NCBI RefSeq assembly: GCF_004006395.2
Contig: NZ_CP029758.2
Coordinates: 1,488,001 to 1,552,000, forward strand
Source of the DNA: Clostridium sp. AWRP
GTDB lineage: Bacteria; Bacillota; Clostridia; Clostridiales; Clostridiaceae
DNA: 64,000 nt
Direction of reading: 5' to 3'
Shown: piece by piece, positions 24,597 through 33,813 of the stretch
How the letters are laid out: every line of letters begins with the position of its first letter
How positions within the stretch are numbered: position 1 is the first letter of the stretch
The notes under the pieces: model-generated
The model's input: only the letters and a program-made list of their open reading frames with translations
What the model was told of the DNA's origin: nothing
The model's database searches: none
Position numbers and translations under genes: made by a program

Positions 24597-26639
24597 ATGA
24601 ATAAAAATTTGGTTATTGCTTTAGCAGGCAATCCTAACTGTGGTAAAACTAGTTTGTTTAATGAACTTACAGGTTCAAGACAGCATGTAGGGAACTGGCC
24701 TGGTGTTACAGTTGAAAAAAAGGAGGGAAAATTAAAATTTCAAGGCAGAGATATAACAGTAGTTGATTTGCCAGGAACGTATAGTTTAGGGGCATATTCA
24801 GAGGATGAAGTTGTAGCTCGTGATTTTATACTTAAAGAAAAACCTGATGTGGTTATTAATGTAGTAGATTCCTGTAATCTTGAAAGAAATTTATATCTTA
24901 CGATGCAGATTCTTGAAACTGGAGCTAAAGTAGTTTTAGCACTTAATATGATGGATGAAGCTAAAAATAAAGATATACGAATCGATGCTAAAAAATTATC
25001 TAGCGCTATCGGGATACCAGCAGTTCCAACAGTAGCAACTAAAGGTCAGGGAATAAACCAATTAATAAGTGAAGCTGTTAAGCTTGGAGATTTAAAAGAG
25101 CATAATTTATATAAAATTGATTATGGTGCTGAAGTAGAAAGAGAAACAGGAAAAATAGAACTTGCTTTTTCAGAAGCAGCTGCAGCTCTTGAATATCCAT
25201 CTTCCTGGACAGCATTAAAGCTTATAGAAAATGATGAATATATAAATAAATATGTGGGTGAGAAAGTAAAAACAAATGCAGTAAAGAAACAGGTTCAAAA
25301 TAGTATAGAAAAAATTACTAAGTCTATTGGCTATGAGCCGGATGCTTTTATAATTGACAAAAGGTATGAAAAGATAAGCAGTGTTGTTAAAGATAGTGTA
25401 AAGAAAAATACAGTTGTTAAAGAAACTGTTTCGGATAAAATAGATAAAGTAATTACTAATAAATGGCTTGGAATACCTATATTTGCACTTATAATGTTTG
25501 GTGTTTATCAGATTTCAATAGGACTTGGCAATGGCCCACTTGCGGATTTAGTAAATGACTGGATAGGTAAGCTTGGAGCTAGTGTGGATTTTGGACTTCA
25601 ACATATAGGGGCACCTGAACTTTTGGGCGATTTTGTTAGAGATGGTATTTTTGGCGGTGTTGGTTCAGTACTTGGATTTTTGCCTATGATTTTGATAATG
25701 TTTTTCTTGATATCCCTTCTGGAAGACAGCGGATATATGGCAAGAGCTGCTTATGTAATGGACAGGCTCATGCATGCAGTTGGGCTCCATGGTAAAACAG
25801 CAGTATCACTTATAATTGGATCGGGGTGTAATGTTGCAGGAATAATGTCGGCAAGAACTCTTGAAAACAAGAAGGACAGAATGATAGCTATTTTAATAAG
25901 TCCTTTTATTTCATGTCCAGCAAGACTTGAAATTTATGGATTATTTATTGGAGCATTCTTTGCAAACAAAACAGTAGGTATATTTAGTGAAGGCGGACTT
26001 ATTGTATTTATACTATATGCTCTAGGTATTGCAGTTGCAATATTAATGGGAAAATTCTTTAGCTCAAAAGTATTTAAAGGTGAAAATTCATATTTTGTTA
26101 TGGAATTACCTCCATATCGTATACCAACTCTTAAAGGAATTTTAATTCATATGTGGGAAAAATCAAGTCACTTTTTAAAGAAAGCAGGAACTGTTATTTT
26201 AGTTGTATGTATAGTTGTTTGGATTCTTACTAATTTACCAGCAGGTGCAGCACAAGATGAAACTATATTAGCAAGATTAGGTTCACTAATAGCTCCTATA
26301 TTTAAACCGGCAGGTTTTGGAACATGGCAGGCAGGAGTTGCACTTATTACAGGATTTGCAGCTAAAGAAGCTGTTGTTGGTACTTTTGGAACAATTTATG
26401 GAGTAGAGGAAGGAGTACATCTTTTCCATGCAATACAAAATACTTTCACACCACTTACAGCAATGTCATTTATGGTAATGTGCCTTTTATATGTACCATG
26501 TGTTGCAACTATAGGGGCAGTAAAAAGTGAAACAAATTCAAGTAAATGGGCATGGGCAGCAGTAGGGTATACTTGTGCAATTGGATGGATATGTGCAGTA
26601 ATAGTATATCAGGTAGGAAGATTGATGGGATTTGTTTAA
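24597..26639 (+). CDS. feoB: Ferrous iron transporter FeoB
   Basis: This roughly 680-residue inner-membrane protein has an N-terminal G domain with G1 GNPNCGKTS (residues 11-19), G3 DLPGTYSLG and G4 NMMD, a linker helical domain (about 170-280) and a C-terminal membrane domain with two Gate-like repeats (SGCNVAGIMSARTLENKKDR and VMCLLYVPCVATIGAVK). It imports Fe(II). ATG codons at 24594 and 24597 both follow GGAGG; 24597 is better spaced. The length is at the short end for FeoB, which is normal for clostridial members. It is Fur-regulated through the promoter at 23981. Confidence 0.97.
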   Translation: MNKNLVIALAGNPNCGKTSLFNELTGSRQHVGNWPGVTVEKKEGKLKFQGRDITVVDLPGTYSLGAYSEDEVVARDFILKEKPDVVINVVDSCNLERNLYLTMQILETGAKVVLALNMMDEAKNKDIRIDAKKLSSAIGIPAVPTVATKGQGINQLISEAVKLGDLKEHNLYKIDYGAEVERETGKIELAFSEAAAALEYPSSWTALKLIENDEYINKYVGEKVKTNAVKKQVQNSIEKITKSIGYEPDAFIIDKRYEKISSVVKDSVKKNTVVKETVSDKIDKVITNKWLGIPIFALIMFGVYQISIGLGNGPLADLVNDWIGKLGASVDFGLQHIGAPELLGDFVRDGIFGGVGSVLGFLPMILIMFFLISLLEDSGYMARAAYVMDRLMHAVGLHGKTAVSLIIGSGCNVAGIMSARTLENKKDRMIAILISPFISCPARLEIYGLFIGAFFANKTVGIFSEGGLIVFILYALGIAVAILMGKFFSSKVFKGENSYFVMELPPYRIPTLKGILIHMWEKSSHFLKKAGTVILVVCIVVWILTNLPAGAAQDETILARLGSLIAPIFKPAGFGTWQAGVALITGFAAKEAVVGTFGTIYGVEEGVHLFHAIQNTFTPLTAMSFMVMCLLYVPCVATIGAVKSETNSSKWAWAAVGYTCAIGWICAVIVYQVGRLMGFV

Positions 26640-26653
26640 ATTACGCTTTCAGT

Positions 26654-26672
26654 GAGAATGAATATCAATATC
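26654..26672 (+). promoter_or_regulatory. Possible weak Fur box between feoB and feoC
   Basis: GAGAATGAATATCAATATC matches the 19-base Fur consensus at 15 positions. It lies in the 59-base gap before the feoC-like gene and could give separate iron control of that gene. Confidence 0.4.
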
Positions 26673-26698
26673 ATAAAAAATACGAAAGGATGATTTTT

Positions 26699-26971
26699 GT
26701 GATTATGAAAATTTTGAAGAGACTCTCAAAAGGAGGATTGTATTCGAATAAAGGTATGGCCAGGGAACTTGGAATAGATGAAAGCATGGTAGAACAAATG
26801 ATATCCCAGCTTGAAAGACTTGGATATATAAAGCGAGATAATATGAATGCTTCATCAGGTTGTGATTGTGGGTGCTGTGATTCAAAGAAGAAAAAAAGTT
26901 GCTGCAGTGGCAAAGACAATATAAGCATAGATTTATGGAAACTTACGGAGAAGGGGAAAGCAGTAGTGTAG
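26699..26971 (+). CDS. FeoC-like winged-helix protein with cysteine cluster
   Basis: This roughly 90-residue protein has a winged-helix domain (KILKRLSKGGLYSNKGMARE then LGIDESMVEQMISQL) followed by a cysteine-rich segment, SGCDCGCCDSKKKKSCCSG, with seven cysteines in about 20 residues. FeoC proteins use such cysteines to bind an iron-sulphur cluster that may sense iron or oxygen. GTG 26699 is spaced 8 bases from GAAAGGA; ATG 26705 is an alternative. It closes the Fe(II) uptake locus and probably binds FeoB or DNA. Confidence 0.82.
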   Translation: MIMKILKRLSKGGLYSNKGMARELGIDESMVEQMISQLERLGYIKRDNMNASSGCDCGCCDSKKKKSCCSGKDNISIDLWKLTEKGKAVV

Positions 26972-27120
26972 GAATAAAAGTCACTCCTCTATTGAGAATG
27001 ATAGTCAACAAATAAAATATGCGTATGAGTGTGTTGATGGTTGTAGAGGATAAAGTTAGTGTTTTTAAACGGGCTTTGCCACATATTAAAAATAAAATCA
27101 ATTACAAGGAGGATTAAGTT

Positions 27121-27549
27121 ATGAAAAAAATATCAATTATTTATTGGAGTGGTACAGGAAATACTGAGGCTATGGCAAAAGCAATACAAGAAGGAGCCAA
27201 AAGTGAAAATACAGATGTTAAACTTGCGAGTGTGAGCGAAGCAAGTTTAGAAGACGTGTCAGGTGCAGATGTTGTTGCTTTTGGATGCCCAGCAATGGGT
27301 GATGAACAGCTTGAAGAAAACGAAATGGAACCATTTGTAGAATCCATTTTAGGGGATATTAAAGATAAAAATATTGCTTTATTTGGTTCATATGGATGGG
27401 GTAGTGGAGATTGGATGACTAACTGGGAGGACCAGATGAAGAAGTACGGAGCAAATCTCGTAGAAGAAAGTCTTATAATAAATGAAGAACCAGATGATGA
27501 TGGACTAGAAAAATGTAAAAAATTAGGCAAGACATTAGCTGAGAAATAA
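27121..27549 (+). CDS. Flavodoxin
   Basis: This 142-residue FMN protein has the phosphate-binding loop WSGTGNTEAMAKAI (about residues 9-22) and the flavin-stacking region GSYGWGSGDWMTNW (about 98-111). It moves single electrons in place of ferredoxin when iron is scarce. AAGGAGG precedes the ATG. Its position after the iron uptake genes suits an iron-starvation response. An imperfect Fur-like stretch (GAGAATGATAGTC near 26995) lies upstream but is too degenerate to call. Confidence 0.93.
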   Translation: MKKISIIYWSGTGNTEAMAKAIQEGAKSENTDVKLASVSEASLEDVSGADVVAFGCPAMGDEQLEENEMEPFVESILGDIKDKNIALFGSYGWGSGDWMTNWEDQMKKYGANLVEESLIINEEPDDDGLEKCKKLGKTLAEK

Positions 27550-27577
27550 AAATTTTTAAATATAGGGGAGGTTGTTT

Positions 27578-28186
27578 ATGAGTAGAGAACAAGTAAGCAA
27601 ATTTTTTAATATTATTAATGAGTATAATGACTTTGAATACCTATTATATGTGATAATATGCCACTGCGCTCCAACTTTAAAAAAACAAAAAATAGCCTCC
27701 CTCATTATATTTAGTGATAATGGAAGAAAGTTAAATTTAATATGGGAAAGATATGAGGATAGAATAAAAGAAAACTTAAAGATTAGTTTTTTTGAATTGC
27801 GCAGGAATAAAAAAAATGTAACGGTATTATTCTATAACGATAAAATGTTGGAGACAAGTATAAAATGTGAAAAAAATATAGATTTTCTAAATAGGTTTGG
27901 ATATACAAATGAAATGGATCTTAACCAATGTTTATGCCATTTAAGTAAAAGGTTTCAGAAAATATGTCCACACGAGATAGGAGTATTTCTAGGGTACCCT
28001 ATAGAAGATGTAATAACATTTGTAGATTACCCTAGTGTAAAATGTAAAATGATAGGCTATTGGAAGGTTTATCATGATGTGGAAAATGCTAAAGTGATTT
28101 TTAATAGATATGATTTAATAAAGAATAAGATGATTGGACTTATTCTTAAAGGATGCAATCCTGCTCAACTTATATTGGATGTATAA
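27578..28186 (+). CDS. DUF3793 family protein
   Basis: This roughly 202-residue protein has the DUF3793 hallmarks: an early HCAPTLKKQKIASL, a central LCHLSKRFQKICPHEIGVFLGYP with the HEIG-x-FLGYP motif, and a late KCKMIGYWKVYHD. Family members commonly sit next to flavodoxin or FeoA genes in Firmicutes, as here. The reaction is unknown; conserved histidines and cysteines suggest metal or haem handling, but that is inference. ATG 27578 is spaced 7 bases from GGGGAGG. It is the last gene of the region before a terminator. Confidence 0.82.
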   Translation: MSREQVSKFFNIINEYNDFEYLLYVIICHCAPTLKKQKIASLIIFSDNGRKLNLIWERYEDRIKENLKISFFELRRNKKNVTVLFYNDKMLETSIKCEKNIDFLNRFGYTNEMDLNQCLCHLSKRFQKICPHEIGVFLGYPIEDVITFVDYPSVKCKMIGYWKVYHDVENAKVIFNRYDLIKNKMIGLILKGCNPAQLILDV

Positions 28187-28239
28187 ATTTGAAACTCAGG
28201 GTAAAGCTTATGAAGTGAATAATATAATAATTAATTGTA

Positions 28240-28286
28240 GGCATGTCAAAGATATTCTAAAGGAATGTTTTTGACATGCCATTTTT
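28240..28286 (+). terminator. Terminator after DUF3793 gene
   Basis: GGCATGTCAAA (28240-28250) pairs with TTTGACATGCC (28270-28280), followed by ATTTTT. Confidence 0.88.
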
Positions 28287-28441
28287 AAGCTATGATAAAT
28301 ATTAAAAATAATAATTTATTAATTTGGTGATATAAGAAATCCAATTATTGTGTTGTTGCTATTGGAAAAATAATTATGATAAAGTTATGAAGTATTTGAA
28401 AAATTATATAGAGATATTTAAAAACAAATTAATAAGTGCAT

Positions 28442-28476
28442 AAAAACAGGTACCTGAGAGTGAATTACTCTCAGGT
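28442..28476 (-). terminator. Terminator after methyltransferase gene
   Basis: ACCTGAGAGT (28452-28461) pairs with ACTCTCAGGT (28467-28476) around a 5-base loop; on the minus strand it is followed by a TTTTT run. Confidence 0.85.
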
Positions 28477-28520
28477 GATAAATAAAATATTTCTTATAAG
28501 TGGAATTGAAAATTGTATAT

Positions 28521-29366
28521 TTAAGAAATTTTTTCAAAATAACCAATCCTATTGTTTTTTGGACGTAATTTTGGTGCGATAAGTGATAAAAAGATAGGTG
28601 AAAATTTTTTCATTGTATCAGTAAGGTTAAAATCTCCTAACATTTTATACATAGGACAAAGCTTGATGAAATCATCTGTATTATCAACCCCCCATCGAAA
28701 TACTGCGGTGGTTTTTTTTATTGTATCGTGAATTTTCTGGTTTTTAACCATCCATTTTGACATTATCTCACACAGGAGAGTACAGTGTTTAAAAGATGCA
28801 GAAACTGTTTCAAATAGTTTTTTAACCTCATTTTCTTCCAAATACATTAAGAGATCCTCTGCAACGACTAATACATTATCTTTGTTTTTAACTTTTTCAA
28901 TCCAAGAATTTTCAAGTACAGAACCAGATATATTGGTAACCCTATTATTTTTGGAAAATATGGTTTTCCTGATATTCATTACATTTTCAAAATCAATGTT
29001 ATACCATTGTATTTTACCATTATATACTCGATTAAATCTGGCATCAAGACCACAAGCCATATTAATAACACTGCAATTAGGATGTTTTTTAATATAGGAT
29101 GAAACTTCTCTGTCAAAAATGATGGTTCTTGCAGAACATCCCCACATGTTCAATTTACTTTTACCATGTTTTTTAAAATCATAATCAAGAGAATTAACAA
29201 TATTAATCGCAGTCTCATCATAAAAAGCAGGTTTCTTCTTTTGGCTTTCTAATGCCCTTGCATAGACAGGTACTAACATAGTTTCGTTGACACCGGACAA
29301 ATTGATTTTTGTTTTGTCATTATCAGTATTCCTCCAATTGCTATTAAAGATTTTATTATATATCAC
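28521..29366 (-). CDS. SAM-dependent O-methyltransferase, LCM/TcmP type; start uncertain
   Basis: This roughly 281-residue (maximal) enzyme is of the leucine-carboxyl-methyltransferase-like class I group: SGVNETMLVPVYARALES at the N-terminus, the SAM-binding loop VINMACGLDARFNRV, then WYNIDFENVMNIRK and a VVAEDLLMYL segment. The substrate is unknown. The start is puzzling. The frame opens at a GTG (29366) without a ribosome site, while the only good site (GGAGG, 29331-29335) serves an ATG at 29320 that is one base out of frame. One extra A in the A-runs after 29320 would give MTKTKINLSG, the expected N-terminus, so a frameshift or slippage is possible. Confidence 0.75.
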   Translation of the reverse strand: MIYNKIFNSNWRNTDNDKTKINLSGVNETMLVPVYARALESQKKKPAFYDETAINIVNSLDYDFKKHGKSKLNMWGCSARTIIFDREVSSYIKKHPNCSVINMACGLDARFNRVYNGKIQWYNIDFENVMNIRKTIFSKNNRVTNISGSVLENSWIEKVKNKDNVLVVAEDLLMYLEENEVKKLFETVSASFKHCTLLCEIMSKWMVKNQKIHDTIKKTTAVFRWGVDNTDDFIKLCPMYKMLGDFNLTDTMKKFSPIFLSLIAPKLRPKNNRIGYFEKIS

Positions 29367-29391
29367 TATAGTTAGCTATAACTAACTATAG
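29366..29391. promoter_or_regulatory. Palindromic operator upstream of methyltransferase
   Basis: CTATAGTTAG (29366-29375) and CTAACTATAG (29382-29391) form a perfect 10-bp inverted repeat with a 6-base spacer, located just upstream of the methyltransferase ribosome site. It looks like a repressor site; no regulator gene is adjacent. Confidence 0.6.
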
Positions 29392-29511
29392 CATAACATT
29401 GAATTTAGAATTGTCAATATGAGCAATATTTAGAGTTTCCCCAAAATTAAAATTCATGTCAAAGCTGTCCCACTAATTTCAATATTTGAGGCATAATTAG
29501 TTGAGGATAAG

Positions 29512-30444
29512 TTAGATGTATTTCTCTAATTTGTCCCAATTAGGTGTTAAAATTCCAGAGCTTTTCTTAAGTTTATCAAATTCATTACTTAAATATTTCA
29601 TTTCGTCTACTGCAGACATAGCATGGTCGCTTGCGGCAAGTTTTCCAAGAGGTGTAGCAGCCATGATTTTAAATATCCAATATAACAATCTTCGTTTTCT
29701 ATTTAGATAGTCTTTTAAATCTTTTGGCTCTATTTCATAGCCGCAGGTTTTAACTACTTTACATCCTTCGGAAATAGCATCAATAGTTAGGTTGAGCATT
29801 TTTTTATTTCTAGCAATTTTTTTCAAATCACCATCTGCAAAGTAAGTTAGATAGGCAATAGGCACTACTAGAGCAATATGAAATTTTAACCAAGCATCTA
29901 TGTTAGGACTGTGATAAAGCTTAAAAGAGGTATTAACAAAAATTTTATTGATGAAGGTTTTGTAGGAGATATCTCCACTGATATCGCCAATAGAAAAAGA
30001 TGTTTTACCAATATGTATGCTTATGACTTTTCCTAATTCTCTTCTTCCACCTGTTTTTTGAAAAGCGAACAACATTTTAGGCTTAATTATGGAATTTTCC
30101 TGTATTTTTTTATAGGTCGCATCTGCTGATGGATTATTACTAACGAAAACATATAACTTGCATTTTTTATTACAGTAAATATTAGGAAGCATGCTGTCAA
30201 TCTGAGTTCTTTGCATAACTACAAAAACAGTATCATAATAATCGTCTTGATTAAACTTATCCACTACATTTAATTTAGTTATGGTAGTTTTTAATTGAAG
30301 GTAATGCTTAATAACAAGTCCTTTTTCTTTAAGTTCATTATATCTTTTTCCTCGTGCCAGAATAGTTACATTATGACCACCTTTGACCAATTCATAAGCT
30401 AAATAGCTGCCCAATACACCAGCACCATAAACTAATATTTTCAT
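29512..30444 (-). CDS. Ketopantoate reductase-like protein (ApbA/PanE family)
   Basis: This 310-residue protein has an N-terminal Rossmann domain with the NADP loop VYGAGVLGSYLAYEL (about residues 4-18) and the family's C-terminal all-helical domain. Sequence between, such as QRTQIDSMLPNI and FQKTGGRRELGKVISI, diverges from true pantothenate enzymes, so the substrate may differ. The ATG at 30444 follows AAGGAA; the frame is open upstream without a site. It is divergent from a membrane protein across a strong Fur box, so iron control is likely. Confidence 0.82.
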   Translation of the reverse strand: MKILVYGAGVLGSYLAYELVKGGHNVTILARGKRYNELKEKGLVIKHYLQLKTTITKLNVVDKFNQDDYYDTVFVVMQRTQIDSMLPNIYCNKKCKLYVFVSNNPSADATYKKIQENSIIKPKMLFAFQKTGGRRELGKVISIHIGKTSFSIGDISGDISYKTFINKIFVNTSFKLYHSPNIDAWLKFHIALVVPIAYLTYFADGDLKKIARNKKMLNLTIDAISEGCKVVKTCGYEIEPKDLKDYLNRKRRLLYWIFKIMAATPLGKLAASDHAMSAVDEMKYLSNEFDKLKKSSGILTPNWDKLEKYI

Positions 30445-30505
30445 CGAATATTCCTTCCTTACATAATTATTTTTGATAAAAATTTCATATGTAACTGTCG
30501 ATCCA

Positions 30506-30535
30506 TTGACAATGATAATGATATTTATTATCATT
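30506..30535 (+). promoter_or_regulatory. Fur box within a promoter, divergent region
   Basis: AATGATAAT (30511-30519) and ATTATCATT (30527-30535) form a perfect inverted repeat. The 19-base core at 30514-30532 matches the Fur consensus at 17 positions. TTGACA (30506-30511) and TATCAT (30529-30534) with a 17-base spacer could be the plus-strand promoter, entirely covered by the box. Confidence 0.85.
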
Positions 30536-30623
30536 AAGTATAACAAATATATTTTAACATTATTTTGTTATAATCTCAATAATTAAATAGTTACTTATAA
30601 ATTTACACTAGGAGGAAATCAAT

Positions 30624-31130
30624 ATGATTACTATTTTTATCATTGAATGCATTGTATTTTGTGCTGTATTTACGATATTTAATTTGACTTATCTTTTTAA
30701 GAAACCATTGGACTGGTTTTATGATTATCCAGATGAGGTACAAGCACGCATGCGCACACTGCCACAATATAAAGGAAAAATTCCCTTAAAAGAAAATAAT
30801 TATCGAAAAAAGAAGATACCAGCTGTAATAATATTTCTTATTATTTCATCAATAATTGTATGGTTTTCTGGAGCACGTGACTTTGTTATGGGAACATTAT
30901 ATGCATTTGCACTTTTTATGGTTATAAATTTTTATGATGCATTAATTTTAGATACAATTTATTTCTGTCACTCTAAAAAGGTGCGTTACCCTGGAACAGA
31001 AGATATGGTTAAGGCATATGAAAATCCAAAAAAGCATTGGATTGGTTTTTTAAAAGGAACAGGATTTGCAGTTGGGATTTCTTTGTTAGTTGGTGGAATT
31101 GTAGAAATTGGCTCACATCTAGTTTTTTAA
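30624..31130 (+). CDS. Hypothetical four-helix membrane protein
   Basis: I do not recognise this 168-residue protein. It has a hydrophobic N-terminal segment (about 2-22), two more in the middle (about 65-84 and 90-112) and one near the C-terminus (about 145-165), with a polar loop after the first (KKPLDWFYDYPDEVQARMR). AGGAGG precedes the ATG. The Fur box upstream suggests expression under iron limitation. It ends 34 bases before the convergent AraC gene. Confidence 0.7.
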   Translation: MITIFIIECIVFCAVFTIFNLTYLFKKPLDWFYDYPDEVQARMRTLPQYKGKIPLKENNYRKKKIPAVIIFLIISSIIVWFSGARDFVMGTLYAFALFMVINFYDALILDTIYFCHSKKVRYPGTEDMVKAYENPKKHWIGFLKGTGFAVGISLLVGGIVEIGSHLVF

Positions 31131-31163
31131 TAATATGGAAGAGTATAGTTGCAGCCGGGCTTA

Positions 31164-32144
31164 TTAATCAAACTTTATGTTTTTTAGTAAATTTCTATAT
31201 TCTTCTGGCAGCAATCCGGTATTTTTTTTGAATAAACTTGCAAATCTTCCAGCATGGCTGTATCCAACTGCTTTTGCTATTTGACCGATTGAAAAGTCTG
31301 TTTCGAGAATCAAATATTCTGCATAAGCCATTCTTTTGTTTTGAATATACTCTGTAATGGTATATCCAAATGTTTTTTTAAAAGTATAGCGAAGCTTTGT
31401 TTGACTCATACAGGCTATTTTAATAAGTTGTTCTGTATGAATATTAAAGGCAAAATGATCAGCTATATAAGATTTTACTGCATCTAAATTTTCAAGATCT
31501 TTTTTTGACAAATCCCCGGTAGAAACAAATCTTGTGCACTTTTTCGTTTTTTCTATGATCAAAGATACTGCTTCTTTAATCTTGCTCTCATAAAACAAAT
31601 CTGCAGATGCACCTGTTCCTCTAAATGACTCAATTTGTCGCATGAGTAGTACCAATTCTGGAAATTCTGAAATTCCATCTATACCTAAAAATGCTGTTTT
31701 TGAATCGAATGATTCATCTGGAAATCTTTTTTTCAAATACTCACTGTAATATTTAGGCATAAGCATTAATTCAACACCATGAATTGGAACGCTTTTATGA
31801 TAACGTACACGATAATAATTTCCTTCAGAGATGTATCCTCTAATACAGTTTGCAGTTAGTCTCTTATATGGATTTAGTTCTTCGGCAGATACAGTATCAA
31901 AGTAAGTTACAGAGATATAATCCGGTTGAGTATATTCTAAGAGAGTATCTTTATATAATCGAATGTCCATAATACCTATTGAGAACATCTCTTCACGCTC
32001 ATAGTACCAATAATAGCCTTTACCCAATTCTTTTGATATTTCATAGCACCTTCCACTTAAGTTGAATGAATCTTTATAAAAACACTGATTGAAACCTAAT
32101 TGAGTAAGACAAGGCTCTACCAGTTTTTTTGTTGCTTTTTTCAT
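31164..32144 (-). CDS. AraC-family regulator
   Basis: This 326-residue regulator has a long N-terminal sensing half (about 1-215) without a clear cupin motif and a C-terminal AraC DNA-binding domain (about 225-322) with IHTEQLIKIACMSQTKLRYT and VGYSHAGRFASLFKKNTGLL. The layout resembles iron/siderophore or stress regulators of clostridia in which the first half binds the effector, but the effector here is unknown. It is divergent from the MATE gene at 32369, its most likely target. GAGGTG precedes the ATG. Confidence 0.87.
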   Translation of the reverse strand: MKKATKKLVEPCLTQLGFNQCFYKDSFNLSGRCYEISKELGKGYYWYYEREEMFSIGIMDIRLYKDTLLEYTQPDYISVTYFDTVSAEELNPYKRLTANCIRGYISEGNYYRVRYHKSVPIHGVELMLMPKYYSEYLKKRFPDESFDSKTAFLGIDGISEFPELVLLMRQIESFRGTGASADLFYESKIKEAVSLIIEKTKKCTRFVSTGDLSKKDLENLDAVKSYIADHFAFNIHTEQLIKIACMSQTKLRYTFKKTFGYTITEYIQNKRMAYAEYLILETDFSIGQIAKAVGYSHAGRFASLFKKNTGLLPEEYRNLLKNIKFD

Positions 32145-32368
32145 AGAATTACACCTCGCATATACATATTCAACATTTCTATATCACGATTCAACAAATG
32201 ATATAAAAACATATTGCCTATTATTCATTTGTGTTATAAAGTAAGCTACAGAGCAAGCTAAATGTTTAAGCTAATTAAAATATATCAGATTAGCAAATTG
32301 AATTCAAGAAAAATATATTTGTTGATTTGTGATATTTAATAAGTACAGATATGAAAGGAGATTATTCT

Positions 32369-33739
32369 ATGGAAGTGAGTGAAAAGAAAATAAATAGTAA
32401 AGAAAAAAGACTTAAAGTTATGGGAGAAGCACCAGTTCCAGAAGCATTATTAAAACTTGGAATACCAACTGTTATTGGAATGATAATAACGGCACTGTAT
32501 AATTTCACAGATGCATATTTTGCTAATGGACTTGGAACAGCACAAACAGGAGCAATAGGAATTGCGTTCCCTATAAGTCAAATTATATCAGGAATTGGAA
32601 TGATGATAGGAAATGGTGCTGGTGTATACATTTCAAGACTTCTGGGTAATAGTAACAGAAAACGTGCTAATGAAACAGCATCTACAACATTATATTTAGG
32701 AATGGTATTAGGAATATTAATAATAATTATAATGTTAATTTTTATAAATCCTATTTTGCGCGGACTTGGAGCAATAGATCTATCAGTTTTCATGTATACA
32801 AAACAATATTCTGTAATTTATATAGCAACATCTGTCTTTTCTATTTTTAATATAATACTTAATAACATAATGATAGGTGAAGGCGCATCAGGAATTACAA
32901 TGTTTGCTATGATGCTTAGCGGAATATTAAATATTATCCTTTGTCCAATAATGATTTACGGAGCACATATGGGAATTAGAGGTGCAGCAGTTGCAACTGC
33001 TCTTGCTCAAGCAGCAACTACAATTATATATATTATAATTATATTAAGCAAAAAAAGTTTGTTTTCATTTTCTATTAAGTATGTACATCCAGATAAGAAG
33101 ATGACTGCAGAAATTTTTAAGGTTGGTATACCAGTTATGGTGTTTCAATTGCTAACTAGTATAAGCATGGGAGTTGCCAATATAATTGTAGCAAAATATG
33201 GTAGGGCTGCACTTGCCGCATTTAGTAATGCAACTCGTATAATAGCTCTTGGTTCTTATGTAATATTTGGATTCACTAAAGGATTTCAGCCATTTGCTGG
33301 ATATTGCTTTGGAGCCAAAAAGTATAATCGATTAAATGAGGGAATTAAAACAGCAATTAAATGGAGTGAAATTTTTTGTATATGTTTTACACTAATTCTT
33401 GTTATATTTCCAAGGGGTATCATGGCGTTATTCCCAACAAAAGATATTAATGTTATAAATATTACAGTAGATATATTACGTATTAATGGAATTACTTTTT
33501 CTGTATTTGGCTTCACTATGGTTTATGCAATTTTATTTTTGGCAATTGGTAAAGGAGCTAAAGGTGCAATTTTAACTATAGCACGCCAAGGAATATATTA
33601 TTTTCCAGTTATTTTGATTTTACCTATATTTTTAGGATTAAATGGTGTGATTTTTGCACAATCAATAGCTGATGTTCTTGCAGCAATAACAGCAGTTATT
33701 ATGTCTCGTTCAGTGAAAAAAGATTTAATAAATTTCTAA
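32369..33739 (+). CDS. MATE-family multidrug efflux pump
   Basis: This roughly 456-residue protein has twelve hydrophobic segments in two bundles and the family pattern at the N-terminus (EALLKLGIPTVIGMIITALYN, then FTDAYFANGLGTAQTGAIG). MATE pumps export cationic drugs using sodium or proton gradients. ATG 32369 follows AAAGGAG; an ATG at 32351 is upstream of that site. A divergent AraC regulator probably controls it. It ends before a terminator at 33785. Confidence 0.92.
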   Translation: MEVSEKKINSKEKRLKVMGEAPVPEALLKLGIPTVIGMIITALYNFTDAYFANGLGTAQTGAIGIAFPISQIISGIGMMIGNGAGVYISRLLGNSNRKRANETASTTLYLGMVLGILIIIIMLIFINPILRGLGAIDLSVFMYTKQYSVIYIATSVFSIFNIILNNIMIGEGASGITMFAMMLSGILNIILCPIMIYGAHMGIRGAAVATALAQAATTIIYIIIILSKKSLFSFSIKYVHPDKKMTAEIFKVGIPVMVFQLLTSISMGVANIIVAKYGRAALAAFSNATRIIALGSYVIFGFTKGFQPFAGYCFGAKKYNRLNEGIKTAIKWSEIFCICFTLILVIFPRGIMALFPTKDINVINITVDILRINGITFSVFGFTMVYAILFLAIGKGAKGAILTIARQGIYYFPVILILPIFLGLNGVIFAQSIADVLAAITAVIMSRSVKKDLINF

Positions 33740-33784
33740 TGATTTAATAGAAAACAGTACTCATTAATACTGTTAAGAATTATA

Positions 33785-33813
33785 AAAAATCAATTAAGTG
33801 GTTGATTTTTTTT
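33785..33813 (+). terminator. Terminator after MATE gene
   Basis: AAAAATCAA (33785-33793) pairs with TTGATTTTT (33802-33810), followed by more T residues. Confidence 0.75.

Larger units (their letters stand above)
28187..28520. other. Gene-free interval with two terminators
   Basis: This 334-base AT-rich gap separates converging DUF3793 and methyltransferase genes. It contains a terminator for each side, listed separately, and no supported ORF or RNA. Confidence 0.6.

Noticed and set aside
26995..27013. A Fur box before the flavodoxin gene
   Set aside because: Only about 13 of 19 positions match, too few to call.
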